Assembly (NCBI GenBank): GCA_014804775.1
Contig: JAAUZB010000008.1
Location: 2,511 to 45,815, forward strand
Reading direction: 5' to 3'
Source of the DNA: Roseburia sp.
GTDB taxonomy: Bacteria > Bacillota > Clostridia > Lachnospirales > Lachnospiraceae
Length of the DNA: 43,305 nt
The notes beneath the pieces are model-generated. The model saw only the letters and a program-made list of their open reading frames with translations, did not search any database and was not told the origin of the DNA. The translations under genes were made by a program, and so were the position numbers. Positions 22,580-31,465 of this stretch are shown here, one piece after another (position 1 is the stretch's first letter; each line of letters opens with the position of its first letter).

Positions 22580-23350
22580 TTATCTCCTTTCTGCCTGCCC
22601 AAACCGCAGGCAGGAAACGAACAGACAAAAGACTGTGATGCCGACCGCAACAGGCAGCCACGGGGTCAGTTTGACCTGTGATGCTGTAATATTATCGGCT
22701 AACTTCCCATATTCAGCCGTTATCACAAAGAACGGATATGACATCGGGTATGCAAACCATATTTTTGTGTTTATCATCAAGACCGAAGGGACAATGGATG
22801 CAAGCCCGATTCCAATGGAAAAAATCGGTGTCCGGATGCACACTGACAAAAGCCAGAAAAATGCAAGCATTGGAATCGACGCTGCAAATATCATTCCTGC
22901 TTCCTTAATCACAAACAACGGATGCAAAATAAAATCATAGTTTTGTGTTTGTGATGCAATCCCTGCACTTACAAAATACATTCCAACAGTCATCAGTACC
23001 TGAAACGCTGCCAGTGCAAGAAGGACAACAAATTTTGCCAGACATAATTTTGCGGTGTGAATGGGGAGAGAAAGCATTTTCAGTATGCCTTTATTGCTTC
23101 TTTCCGTCATATTCAGCAAAACCGTGCTCACAACCATACTTGCAGGAAACATAAACCACGCCATTCCCATAAATCCCTGTATGAGAAAATTGTTTTCCGG
23201 TGAAATACCCTCCGCCTGCATTTCAAAATTCATATTGGCATTCAAAATAGAAGGCAGCCAGAGAATGACAGTGGCAACTGCCAGAATCAATATGATTTTG
23301 GAGCGGCGTATTTTTTTCAACTCAATGCCAATAAGAGATAAAAAGCTCAT
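22580..23350 (-). CDS. Lantibiotic-immunity-type ABC permease, second subunit (system 3)
   Basis: 256 residues with six membrane helices. The N-terminal IELKKIRRSKIILIL, the large loop after helix 1 and the segment MTERSNKGILKMLSLPIHTA are characteristic of the LanE/LanG (MutE/EpiE) permeases and of CprB/CprC. Its start overlaps the stop of the first permease by 4 bp. With the ATPase it should form an exporter that removes lantibiotics or other cationic peptides from the membrane. Confidence 0.85.
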   Translation of the reverse strand: MSFLSLIGIELKKIRRSKIILILAVATVILWLPSILNANMNFEMQAEGISPENNFLIQGFMGMAWFMFPASMVVSTVLLNMTERSNKGILKMLSLPIHTAKLCLAKFVVLLALAAFQVLMTVGMYFVSAGIASQTQNYDFILHPLFVIKEAGMIFAASIPMLAFFWLLSVCIRTPIFSIGIGLASIVPSVLMINTKIWFAYPMSYPFFVITAEYGKLADNITASQVKLTPWLPVAVGITVFCLFVSCLRFGQAERR

Positions 23351-24069
23351 TCGAACGACCTCCTAACCTTTAAAAATAAGATCTCTGCAATCGCAATGAT
23401 CAAGAGTTCTGCCGATGCGGCAATCATAAAATTGTGAACAATGTTTTCTTCTGTGCCGGCAAGCATCTGAAACGGCAATGCAAACGGAAACAGCGATAAC
23501 ACAAAGCTTTTTGTGGGCAGCATAGTAGCTGTAAATACACATACAACACCGATGCCAAGCGATACCCACATATTTTTACATGCAGAAGAGATCAACAGGG
23601 AGCCTGATGCTGCAGGAAGCATTAACAGCAATGCATACCCGAAATTTTTCAGCAGTTCTGTCCATATATTTTCTGACAGCCCAAACCAATGATATACGCA
23701 AAAGGCGATGCCTGCAGCTTCTATCGTCAGCACTACAATGCACATGACCGCTATCACAACAAATTTGCCAAAGAACAGCCTGCTTTCCTTAAACGGAAGT
23801 GTGCACATTCTTTGTATGGCTCCGTCAGCATATTCTGTGTGATACATAAGACACGCTCCGGCTACAGCAAGCAGAATGTTGAGCATCGTCATCAGTTGCC
23901 AATTGGCACTCATCAAAATATAAACGGGCGGCGCATCAAGTGCCAAATACTGTTCCGAGCGGAATGCCATATTGAGAATGGGAACAGCCGCCGCTAAAAG
24001 TCCTCCGCCTAAAAATGCAGGGATAAAACCTGTTCGCCTCACCTTTTTACATTCCAAACCAAAGATCAT
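23347..24069 (-). CDS. Lantibiotic-immunity-type ABC permease, first subunit (system 3)
   Basis: 240 residues with six membrane helices. LECKKVRRTGFIPAFLGG at the start and HTEYADGAIQRMCTLPFKES after helix 2 match the MutE/EpiE-like permeases. It overlaps the ATPase gene (ATGA) and the second permease gene. Two different permeases per ATPase is the LanFEG or CprABC arrangement. No lantibiotic precursor or modification gene lies near. Confidence 0.85.
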   Translation of the reverse strand: MIFGLECKKVRRTGFIPAFLGGGLLAAAVPILNMAFRSEQYLALDAPPVYILMSANWQLMTMLNILLAVAGACLMYHTEYADGAIQRMCTLPFKESRLFFGKFVVIAVMCIVVLTIEAAGIAFCVYHWFGLSENIWTELLKNFGYALLLMLPAASGSLLISSACKNMWVSLGIGVVCVFTATMLPTKSFVLSLFPFALPFQMLAGTEENIVHNFMIAASAELLIIAIAEILFLKVRRSFE

Positions 24070-24821
24070 ATCGCACCGCCTCTCTGCATGTTGTCCGCAT
24101 CGATCAAAGCAAGGAAAGTGTCTTCCAGATTGTCGGTGGGATAGCCTTGTGCGGCTGCATCGTGTTTCAGTTGATCGAGCGTTCCCTCAAACAGCAGATG
24201 CCCGTGATTGAGAATACCGATGTGATCTGCCATCAGCTCAATTTCTGACAGCAAATGTGAGGATACCAATACGGTACAGTCAAATTTCTGCGGCAGGGAA
24301 CGGATCAGTGTTCTGATTTCATGAATGCCAACCGGGTCAAGTCCGTTGGTCGGCTCGTCAAGGATCAGAATGGGAGGTCTGCCGATCAAAGCGCTTGCAA
24401 GGCCTAACCGCTGCTTCATTCCGAGAGAATATTTTTTTGCAAGTCTGCCTTTATACTGCGTAAGCCCGACCAATTCTAACGCTTCGGAAACGGCGGATTT
24501 GGGTAATCCTAAAATTTTGCGGACAATATCCAGGTTCTCTTCACCGCTTAAGTTTCCGTAAAAAGCGGGGGCTTCAATAAATGCCCCTATCTCTTTCAGA
24601 ATCTGCACACGGTTTTCCGGATATCTCTTCCCGTCAATCACAAAAGAGCCGCCTGTAGGTTTTGTCAGACCGAGAAACATTTTCATCGTAGTTGATTTTC
24701 CCGCTCCGTTCGGACCTAAGAATCCGTAAACGGTTCCCTTCGGAATGTGAAGGTTCACATCGGATACAGCAGTAAAGTCTGCATATGATTTTGTAAGATT
24801 TTTTGTTTCAATGATGTTCAT
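24066..24821 (-). CDS. Lantibiotic-immunity-type ABC ATPase (system 3)
   Basis: About 251 residues from the ATG at 24821 (AAAGGAG before it; the upstream ATG at 24842 precedes that site). Walker A GPNGAGKST (about residue 36), signature SLGMKQRLGLA, Walker B ILILDEPTNGLD, H-loop SSHLLSE. The E-loop has Glu in place of Gln (IGAFIEAPAFYGNLSGEENL), a known hallmark of lantibiotic-immunity LanF ATPases and of CprA/BcrA-like proteins. It is transcribed away from the system 3 regulator genes with shared regulatory repeats between them. Confidence 0.93.
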   Translation of the reverse strand: MNIIETKNLTKSYADFTAVSDVNLHIPKGTVYGFLGPNGAGKSTTMKMFLGLTKPTGGSFVIDGKRYPENRVQILKEIGAFIEAPAFYGNLSGEENLDIVRKILGLPKSAVSEALELVGLTQYKGRLAKKYSLGMKQRLGLASALIGRPPILILDEPTNGLDPVGIHEIRTLIRSLPQKFDCTVLVSSHLLSEIELMADHIGILNHGHLLFEGTLDQLKHDAAAQGYPTDNLEDTFLALIDADNMQRGGAI

Positions 24822-24851
24822 ACTGTCTTTCTCCTTTCTCATTGCATCTTC

Positions 24852-24907
24852 ATTTTACAGGTCCAACCTTGCGGCAACATTCTCTCTACCTTACATCTAC
24901 CTTACAT
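24852..24907. promoter_or_regulatory. Phased repeats in the divergent promoter region of system 3
   Basis: CTACCTTACAT occurs twice in direct succession (24886-24896 and 24897-24907), an exact 11-bp tandem repeat; on the minus strand the half-site is GTAAG. A third degenerate copy (GCAAG) lies 22 bp on (centre about 24870). A possible exporter -10 (TAAAAT, minus strand) is at 24857-24852, 37 nt from the nearer GTAAG. This is a likely site for the system 3 regulator. Confidence 0.65.
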
Positions 24908-24939
24908 TTTCCCGGATTGTATAAAAAGAAATAAATTTA

Positions 24940-24948
24940 TGCTATACT
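24940..24948 (+). promoter_or_regulatory. Extended -10 promoter of the system 3 regulator
   Basis: TGCTATACT with the hexamer at 24943-24948 and no good -35; 26 nt before the start codon and 36 nt after the tandem repeats. The same TGCTATACT occurs in the system 2 regulator promoter. Confidence 0.55.
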
Positions 24949-24973
24949 GACAAATGGAAAGGGGAAGAATCTT

Positions 24974-25678
24974 ATGAACTCTGACTACCTGAAAAACAAA
25001 CGGATACTGCTTGTCGATGACGAACAGGCTCTTTTAGATATGGTTGTATCTATTTTGAAATCAGAAGGCTTTACGAATATATTGACTGCCAAAAATAAAA
25101 AAGAAGCTCTTTCTCTGGCTGTCACATCACAGCCGGAGCTTGCGATTCTTGATGTAATGCTGCCCGATGGCGACGGCTTTGGGCTGATGGAACAACTGAG
25201 AGAGAATGGAGAATATCCCATACTCTTTTTGACCGCCCGCGGAGAGGAAGAAGATAAATTCAAAGGTTTCGGTCTTGGCGCTGACGATTATGTCGTAAAG
25301 CCTTTTCTTCCGAAAGAACTTATTTTCCGCATTATAGCAATCCTGCGCCGAAGCTACAAAGACGAAAATCCTCTTGTAAAGCTTCATAACAGTGAGATCG
25401 ATTTTGAGCGTGCCGAGGTTATAAAAGACGGAGAACATATTCCTTTGACAGCAAAAGAACACGATATTTTATCTGCACTATACCGTAATGCGGGCCGTAT
25501 TGTCACCATTGATGCTCTGTGCGAAGCCGCGTGGGGCGATAATCCTTTTGGATATGAAAACTCACTGATGGCACACATCCGGCGCATCAGAGAAAAAATA
25601 GAAGCGAATCCCTCCCGGCCGGCATCTTTGATCACGGTCAAAGGATTGGGTTATAAATTGATTGTTGAGGGTTATTGA
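24974..25678 (+). CDS. OmpR/PhoB-family response regulator (system 3)
   Basis: 234 residues with GGGG-AAG before the start. Receiver domain with Asp15/Asp16 (VDDEQ), phospho-acceptor Asp60 (ILDVMLPDGDGFG) and Lys109 (DDYVVKPFLP). The winged helix (about 135-232) has LTAKEHDILSALYRNAGRIV and MAHIRRIREKIEANP. It is the partner of the kinase that follows one base after its stop codon, and resembles CprR/SpaR-type regulators of peptide-resistance exporters. Confidence 0.95.
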   Translation: MNSDYLKNKRILLVDDEQALLDMVVSILKSEGFTNILTAKNKKEALSLAVTSQPELAILDVMLPDGDGFGLMEQLRENGEYPILFLTARGEEEDKFKGFGLGADDYVVKPFLPKELIFRIIAILRRSYKDENPLVKLHNSEIDFERAEVIKDGEHIPLTAKEHDILSALYRNAGRIVTIDALCEAAWGDNPFGYENSLMAHIRRIREKIEANPSRPASLITVKGLGYKLIVEGY

Positions 25679-25679
25679 T

Positions 25680-27071
25680 ATGAAAAGTGTTCCTAAACTG
25701 ATCCGTCGCTATGCCGCCATCTTACTTCTGAGCGGCATCCTTCTCCTCGCTTTAAATGTTATTTTGTTAGCTGTTTTTTCTTTCACTCAAATCCCCAATG
25801 CCTATCCGTGGAAAACTGCCGAGGAAGCCGCAGATGCATTACAGCAGACAGATGACGGCGGGTACGGTCTGCCCGATGCAATCGCTCTTGAATTGAGAGA
25901 TGCTGATGCCTGGGCGATCTTTATCGATAACGAGACAAAGCAGGTAACATGGCAGACCGATAATCTGCCGGATACGGTACCTCTGTCATACACGCTTTCA
26001 GATATTGCGAGTCTCACCCGCGGTTATATAGACGGATACCCGACCTTTACCGGGGAATGTGAAAACGGACTTGTTGTACTGGGGTATCCCAAAGACAGCT
26101 TCTGGAAGCATATGTGGCCAAGCTGGGATTATGACACGATCGCCAATTTACCCAAAACAGTTCTCTCTGTTTTGGCGATCAATATTGCGTTGATTTTCTT
26201 AATCTATATTGTTGCAAATTTGAAACTGCTAAGGTCCATCAAGCCGATCGTAAACGGAATACAGAGTTTACCGTTGGGAGAGCCTGTTTATGTGAGAGAA
26301 AAAGGGGTGTTGGCTGAGCTTGCAATGAATATAAATAAGACTTCGGAATTATTGCGGGCAAAAAATGATCAACTCCGCAAAAAAGAAACGGCGAGAGCAA
26401 ACTGGATCGCGGGCGTATCTCACGATATCAGAACTCCGCTGTCAATGGTGATGGGATATGCAGGACAGTTAAAGGAAGATACCCGTTTAACCGATGAAGC
26501 ACGCCAAAAAGCGGGGGTTATCGTAAAACAAAGCGAGCGAATGCGAAATTTGATCAATGACCTCAATTTGGCCTCCAAATTAGAATACAATATGCAGCCG
26601 ATCAATCCGAAAAAAGAAAATATGATCGCGATTGTCCGGCAGGTTGCTGTGGACTTTATCAATATGGATATTGATGACAGACACCCGATTGAATGGGATA
26701 CCGATGAGGCTCTGGCTTTCTGCCCCGTAAACGTGGATAAAGATTTGATCAAGCGTGCGATCGGTAATCTGATCCAGAACAGCATCAACCATAACGAGCA
26801 GGGCTGCAACATCCATATCTGCGCCACTGCTGACAGCGGAACATGCGATGTAGCAGTTTCTGATGACGGGGTCGGAGCTACTGACGAGCAAATCGAAAAA
26901 CTCAACAATACCCCGCACTATATGGTCTGTGATGAAAATACAACGGAACAGCGTCACGGTTTAGGACTGCTTATCGTCAAGCAGATCATAGCGGCTCACG
27001 GCGGTTCAACCATGATCGGACATAGTTCATATGGCGGCTTCTCTGTAAAAATCACATTGCCGCTCTCCTAA
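25680..27071 (+). CDS. Sensor histidine kinase (system 3)
   Basis: 463 residues from the ATG at 25680 (GAGGG in the end of the regulator gene). Membrane helices at about 10-34 and 160-182 enclose a sensor loop of about 125 residues. HisKA box ANWIAGVSHDIRTPLSMVMG (His248), N box GNLIQNSINHNE, G1 SDDGVGAT, G2 RHGLGLLIVKQI. The layout matches NisK/SpaK/CprK kinases that sense lantibiotics or host peptides through a short extracellular domain. Followed by a clear terminator. Confidence 0.93.
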   Translation: MKSVPKLIRRYAAILLLSGILLLALNVILLAVFSFTQIPNAYPWKTAEEAADALQQTDDGGYGLPDAIALELRDADAWAIFIDNETKQVTWQTDNLPDTVPLSYTLSDIASLTRGYIDGYPTFTGECENGLVVLGYPKDSFWKHMWPSWDYDTIANLPKTVLSVLAINIALIFLIYIVANLKLLRSIKPIVNGIQSLPLGEPVYVREKGVLAELAMNINKTSELLRAKNDQLRKKETARANWIAGVSHDIRTPLSMVMGYAGQLKEDTRLTDEARQKAGVIVKQSERMRNLINDLNLASKLEYNMQPINPKKENMIAIVRQVAVDFINMDIDDRHPIEWDTDEALAFCPVNVDKDLIKRAIGNLIQNSINHNEQGCNIHICATADSGTCDVAVSDDGVGATDEQIEKLNNTPHYMVCDENTTEQRHGLGLLIVKQIIAAHGGSTMIGHSSYGGFSVKITLPLS

Positions 27072-27082
27072 AGCACCAAAAA

Positions 27083-27107
27083 GGACACTTCTTTATATGA
27101 AGTGTCC
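27083..27107. terminator. Two-way terminator between system 3 kinase and CarD-like genes
   Basis: GGACACTTC (27083-27091) and GAAGTGTCC (27099-27107) with loop TTTATAT. A five-base T-run follows on the minus strand (for the CarD-like gene) and a T-rich stretch on the plus strand (for the kinase gene). Confidence 0.85.
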
Positions 27108-27120
27108 CTTCGTTTCCTTT

Positions 27121-27627
27121 TTACTGTGCCTGTTTCAGCTGCGTCTTGATATAGTCTTCCAGTTCATCTCTCGGAATCCCCAGAGTGAGCGACAGTTCGC
27201 CGTACAGTTCATTCTCCGCAGCTTTCATATAGCGCTCATCCAGAGAGGTGATCTTCTTTCCCTGTGCTGTGCGCTCCTTTTTACGCATATACAGTGTCTT
27301 TACAATGCTTACCCATGCGCGGTAATCACAGGTCCGCATCACTTCTTTATACTTGGCTTCTCTTTGCTTATCATCCGTAACCCACAAAAGCTCGATCTCG
27401 GGCAGTTCATGAATCAGCCTGCCGGCTTCTTCCTTTGAAATCACTTTGCGCATTGTAATCTTCTGATTGTCAGTCGGTGCATAAATCTTGCCGTTGCTGT
27501 CTCCTATTGGCACCAGAACATAATATAACCGGTCCTTGTCCGCACCTGAAATGTCGATATGGGTAATATCCAAAATCTGACAGATCCCTTTACTGCCGTA
27601 AACCACGTGTTCTCCTACCTCAAACAT
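27121..27627 (-). CDS. CarD-like transcriptional regulator (RNA polymerase-interacting domain)
   Basis: 168 residues from the ATG at 27627 (AAAGGAGGG before it). Residues about 1-65 are a CarD/TRCF RNAP-interacting domain: MFEVGEHVVYGSKGICQILD, then YYVLVPIGDSNGKIYAPTDN. The C-terminal part is helical and contains MRTCDYRAWVSIVKTLYMRK, as in CarD proteins. CarD binds the RNA polymerase beta subunit and, in other bacteria, stabilises open promoter complexes at rRNA and stress genes. Clostridial homologues are less studied. Monocistronic with promoter and terminator. Confidence 0.88.
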   Translation of the reverse strand: MFEVGEHVVYGSKGICQILDITHIDISGADKDRLYYVLVPIGDSNGKIYAPTDNQKITMRKVISKEEAGRLIHELPEIELLWVTDDKQREAKYKEVMRTCDYRAWVSIVKTLYMRKKERTAQGKKITSLDERYMKAAENELYGELSLTLGIPRDELEDYIKTQLKQAQ

Positions 27628-27685
27628 ATGAGTGCTGCCCTCCTTTCTGTATAGAAAACTTATCTCAAACATCGACATTGATTAT

Positions 27686-27715
27686 ATTTTACCACGTTTC
27701 TTAGTATTTTGTCAG
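27686..27715 (-). promoter_or_regulatory. Promoter of the CarD-like gene
   Basis: On the minus strand CTGACA (27715-27710), 18 bp, TAAAAT (27691-27686), about 60 nt before the start codon. Confidence 0.5.
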
Positions 27716-27820
27716 TAAATTTATTGTCTTTTGTTCCTTTTTGTGAAAATCGCAAAATACTGTTCCGATCATTTTTGTCTATATTTCATACAGACAGAAG
27801 AACACAAACCGCTCACCTGC

Positions 27821-28846
27821 TTATCTCTGCACACGTCCGGAGGCATCGCCGCCCGCCAGTTTTTTCACCTCATCCACACTTACCATATTGAAATCCCCCT
27901 CGACGGAATGCTTCAGACAGCTTGCCGCCACAGCAAACTCAATCGCAGACTGCGGATCGTAACCGCTTAAGCATGCATAGATCAATCCTCCGCCAAAGGA
28001 ATCTCCGCCGCCGACACGGTCGACAATATGCATCAGATATTCCTTTGAAAAATAGCTCTCCCCGCTCTCATAAAGCATCGCCGCCCAACGGTTGTCGTTC
28101 GCAGAGATCGAAGTCCGTAATGTGATCGCCACTCTCTGAAAGCCGAAACGGTCTGTCAGCTTCTGTGCAACCTCCCGATAGCCTTCTTTGTTCAGTTCCC
28201 CTGCCGTCACTTCCGTTCCCTCCGACCGGATTCCAAACACGTCACTCGCATCCTCCTCGTTGGAAATGCAGACATCAACATATTGGCAGAGTTCGCCCAT
28301 CACCTGTCCCGCTTTCTCCTTGGACCATAATTTATTTCGGTAATTCAGATCACAGCTTACCGTAATTCCTTTTTCCTTTGCTGCCTTACATGCCGCCAGA
28401 CAAATTGCAGCCACATTGTCGCCAAGTGCCGGCGTGATTCCGGTAAAATGGAACCAGTCAGCGCCCTCTAAAATCTTATCCCAGTCAAAGTCCTCCGGCG
28501 CCGCCGTCGCGATGGCAGAGCCTGCGCGGTCATAAATCACCTTCGACGGTCTCTGACTCGCTCCCTTCTCCAGAAAATAGATTCCAACTCTGTCCCCACC
28601 GCGCACAATGTCGGACGTGTCTACACCGTACTGTCTCAATGTGTTGATACCTGCCTGTCCAATCTCATGCTTCGGAAGCTTTGTCACAAAGCTCGCATCC
28701 AATCCATAATTTGCCAGCGAAACCGCAACGTTAGCCTCCCCTCCACCGTAAGTTGCACCATAAGAAGACGCCTGTAAAAAGCGGTAATATCCCTCCGGTG
28801 CAAGGCGAAGCATAATTTCACCAAATGTAACGACTTTCTTTGCCAT
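27821..28846 (-). CDS. kdgK: 2-dehydro-3-deoxygluconokinase (PfkB family)
   Basis: Phosphorylates 2-keto-3-deoxygluconate with ATP to KDPG, linking pectin or uronate breakdown to the Entner-Doudoroff aldolase. 341 residues. VTFGEIMLRL and YGGGEANVAVSLANYG are the N-terminal sugar-binding signature, and VDRVGGGDSFGGGL holds the catalytic Asp and anion hole. The pattern fits KdgK better than fructokinase or ribokinase. No aldolase or uronate gene is adjacent, so the exact sugar is assigned by family only. Own promoter. Confidence 0.85.
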   Translation of the reverse strand: MAKKVVTFGEIMLRLAPEGYYRFLQASSYGATYGGGEANVAVSLANYGLDASFVTKLPKHEIGQAGINTLRQYGVDTSDIVRGGDRVGIYFLEKGASQRPSKVIYDRAGSAIATAAPEDFDWDKILEGADWFHFTGITPALGDNVAAICLAACKAAKEKGITVSCDLNYRNKLWSKEKAGQVMGELCQYVDVCISNEEDASDVFGIRSEGTEVTAGELNKEGYREVAQKLTDRFGFQRVAITLRTSISANDNRWAAMLYESGESYFSKEYLMHIVDRVGGGDSFGGGLIYACLSGYDPQSAIEFAVAASCLKHSVEGDFNMVSVDEVKKLAGGDASGRVQR

Positions 28847-28866
28847 TTTTTAATCCTCCCAATTGT

Positions 28867-28894
28867 AATATACCATCGCACTGAAAAATGTCAA
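28867..28894 (-). promoter_or_regulatory. Promoter of kdgK
   Basis: On the minus strand a consensus TTGACA (28894-28889), 16 bp and TATATT (28872-28867), about 20 nt before the start codon. The 5' leader is therefore very short. Confidence 0.6.
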
Positions 28895-28929
28895 ACGGGT
28901 TTTCCTATATTCTGCCCATTTTTGCACGC

Positions 28930-28971
28930 AAAAACTCTATGTGAATGATTTCTCAGTCACATAGAGTTTTT
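28930..28971. terminator. Terminator after glgP
   Basis: AAAAACTCTATGTGA (28930-28944) and its exact complement (28957-28971) with a 12-nt loop. The T-run at the end lies 23 nt after the glgP stop on the minus strand. Confidence 0.85.
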
Positions 28972-28993
28972 CTTATCCGTTTACATCAATTGT

Positions 28994-31465
28994 CTATTTT
29001 TCCTCAGGCATACGCACCGTCACACGGTCTAAATGCCAGATATCGTCCACGTACTCCTGGATCGTACGGTCTGAAGAGAACTTGCCTGAATGCGCCACAT
29101 TTAAAATAGCGCTCTTCGCCCATGCTTTCTCGTCCCTGTAATACTCCATGACACGTCTCTGCGCGTCTGCATAAGCCCGGAAATCCTGCAGGATAAAGTA
29201 AGTGTCCGCATACCGTGTGCTCTTTGTGTTGAGCAGTGAATTGTAAAGCTCGCGGAACATCTCCGGGTCATTCGGTGAATAGAAGCCGTTGATCAGCTGC
29301 ATCAACACCTTGCGGATGTCCTGATCACAGTTGAAAATATTCATCGGATCATAGTCACGGTTGCGCTCATGTGCAATAACCTCTTCCGAGCTCATACCGA
29401 AGATAAAGATATTCTCTTCTCCGACCTCCTGCACCATCTCCACGTTTGCTCCGTCCATGGTTCCGATCGTCAGCGCACCGTTCAGCATAAATTTCATGTT
29501 TCCGGTTCCGGATGCCTCCTTGCTGGCAGTTGAAATCTGCTCGCTGACATCTGCCGCCGCAAATATCCACTCTGCATTGGAAACTTTATAATCCTCGATA
29601 AATACAACCTTGATCTTATCTCCGATGCTGCTGTCATTGTTGATGACATTCGCCACACTGTTGATCAGCTTGATCGTCAGTTTTGCGATCTTATAGCCTG
29701 CTGCAGCCTTTGCACCGAAAATAAATGTCCGCGGATAGAAATCCATATCCGGATGCTCTTTTAATTCATTGTAGAGATACATCACATGCAGAATATTCAA
29801 AAGCTGGCGCTTATACTCGTGCAGACGCTTCACCTGAACATCAAAGATGGAGCGGGGATTGACTTCAATTCCGTTATGCTCTTTGATATACTCTGCAAGC
29901 CGCACTTTATTGCGGTACTTAATATTCATAAATTCCTGCCTTGCCTTCTCGTCGTCCGCATAGATGGCAAGCTTTTCAATATGGGAAAGGTTGGTGATCC
30001 AGTCATCCCCAATGTGCTCTGTCACCCATGACGCCAGCAGTGGGTTGCCGTGCAGCAGGAAGCGGCGCTGTGTGATACCGTTCGTCTTATTATTAAACTT
30101 CCGCGGGAACATCTCATAGAAGTCTTTCAACTGCTCATTTTTGAGTATCTCCGTGTGAAGTCTCGCCACACCGTTTACAGAGAATCCTGTCGCAATGGCA
30201 AGATTTGCCATCTTTACCTGACCGTCGTACACGATCGCCATTCTTGCGATCTTGCCGTTGTCGCCCGGGAAGCTCGCCTGAATCTGAAGCAGGAAGCGGC
30301 GGTTGATCTCTTCCACGATCTGATAAATTCTCGGAAGCAGTCTGGAGAAAATCTCAATCGGCCATTTCTCCAGCGCCTCTGCCATGATCGTATGGTTGGT
30401 ATATGCACAGGTCTTAGATGTGATCTCCCATGCAGCCTCCCATGACAGTCCTTCCTCGTCAAGAAGAATACGCATCAGCTCTGCAACAGCAACTGTCGGA
30501 TGTGTATCGTTCAACTGGAATGTCACTTTCTCCGGCAGTCTGTGAATATCGGTATGGTACTTCTTATATCTCGCGATCGCACGCTGTACGCTGGCGGAGA
30601 CGAAGAAATACTGCTGCTTTAAGCGCAGCTCTTTTCCTGCCACGTGGTTGTCGTTCGGGTAAAGCACCTCCACGAGATTTCTCGCAAGGTTCTCCTGCTC
30701 TACCGCCTTCTTGTAATCGCCCTTGTCGAAGGAATCCAGCTCAAAGTCTTCCTTTGCCTCCGCATCCCATATCATCAGGGTATTTACAACATGATTGCCA
30801 TATCCGACGATCGGCATATCGTAGGGAATCGCCATCACTGACTGATAATTTTCATGAACAAATTTGGTCTTTCCGTCCTCTCCGACCCGTGCCCGCACGT
30901 ATCCGCCGAATTTGACCTCATAGGAGTATTCCGGTCTGCGAAGTTCAAACGGGTAGCCGTTCTTCAGCCAGTTATCCGGCGCTTCCACCTGATATCCGTC
31001 CTTGATCTGCTGTTTGAACATACCGTAACGGTAGCGGATGCCGCAGCCATATGCCGCATATCCCAGCGTGGCAAGCGATTCCATAAAGCATGCTGCCAGA
31101 CGTCCCAGTCCGCCGTTTCCGAGTGCCGGGTCCGGCTCCTGGTCCTCGATCACATCCAGATTCAGACCAATCTCATCAAGAGCTTCCTTTACTGCCTTGT
31201 AAGCTTTTAAGTTGATCAGGTTATTTCCAAGTGCACGCCCCATCAAAAACTCCATGGACATATAGTAGACCATCTTCGGGTCTTCCTGTTCGAATGTCTT
31301 CTGAGTAGCAAGCCAGTTGTCAATGATCACGTCCTTTACCACGTAGGAAACAGCCTGAAAAATCTCCTGCTGATTTGCCTCATCCAATGTCTTGCGGTAT
31401 AAATTTTTTACGCTTTCCTTTACTTCCCGGATGAATACATCCTTCTCGAACATATTTTCACTCAT
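28994..31465 (-). CDS. glgP: Glycogen/starch/maltodextrin phosphorylase (GT35)
   Basis: Releases glucose 1-phosphate from alpha-1,4-glucans with phosphate and PLP. 823 residues, the normal length. EDQEPDPALGNGGLGRLAAC is the conserved N-terminal motif, VAVAELMRILLDEEGLSWEA the helix next to the active site, FDVQVKRLHEYKRQLLN the substrate-binding loop, and SGTGNMKFMLNGALTIGTMD has the PLP lysine. Its ATG overlaps the ileS stop codon by 4 bp and its ribosome binding site lies in the end of ileS, so it is translationally coupled to ileS and probably shares its T-box. No glg synthesis genes are near. Confidence 0.95.
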   Translation of the reverse strand: MSENMFEKDVFIREVKESVKNLYRKTLDEANQQEIFQAVSYVVKDVIIDNWLATQKTFEQEDPKMVYYMSMEFLMGRALGNNLINLKAYKAVKEALDEIGLNLDVIEDQEPDPALGNGGLGRLAACFMESLATLGYAAYGCGIRYRYGMFKQQIKDGYQVEAPDNWLKNGYPFELRRPEYSYEVKFGGYVRARVGEDGKTKFVHENYQSVMAIPYDMPIVGYGNHVVNTLMIWDAEAKEDFELDSFDKGDYKKAVEQENLARNLVEVLYPNDNHVAGKELRLKQQYFFVSASVQRAIARYKKYHTDIHRLPEKVTFQLNDTHPTVAVAELMRILLDEEGLSWEAAWEITSKTCAYTNHTIMAEALEKWPIEIFSRLLPRIYQIVEEINRRFLLQIQASFPGDNGKIARMAIVYDGQVKMANLAIATGFSVNGVARLHTEILKNEQLKDFYEMFPRKFNNKTNGITQRRFLLHGNPLLASWVTEHIGDDWITNLSHIEKLAIYADDEKARQEFMNIKYRNKVRLAEYIKEHNGIEVNPRSIFDVQVKRLHEYKRQLLNILHVMYLYNELKEHPDMDFYPRTFIFGAKAAAGYKIAKLTIKLINSVANVINNDSSIGDKIKVVFIEDYKVSNAEWIFAAADVSEQISTASKEASGTGNMKFMLNGALTIGTMDGANVEMVQEVGEENIFIFGMSSEEVIAHERNRDYDPMNIFNCDQDIRKVLMQLINGFYSPNDPEMFRELYNSLLNTKSTRYADTYFILQDFRAYADAQRRVMEYYRDEKAWAKSAILNVAHSGKFSSDRTIQEYVDDIWHLDRVTVRMPEEK

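Noticed and set aside
22290-27071. Lantibiotic or other bacteriocin biosynthesis locus
   Set aside because: Immunity-type exporter and two-component genes are present but no precursor peptide, modification enzyme or dedicated protease was found in any frame.
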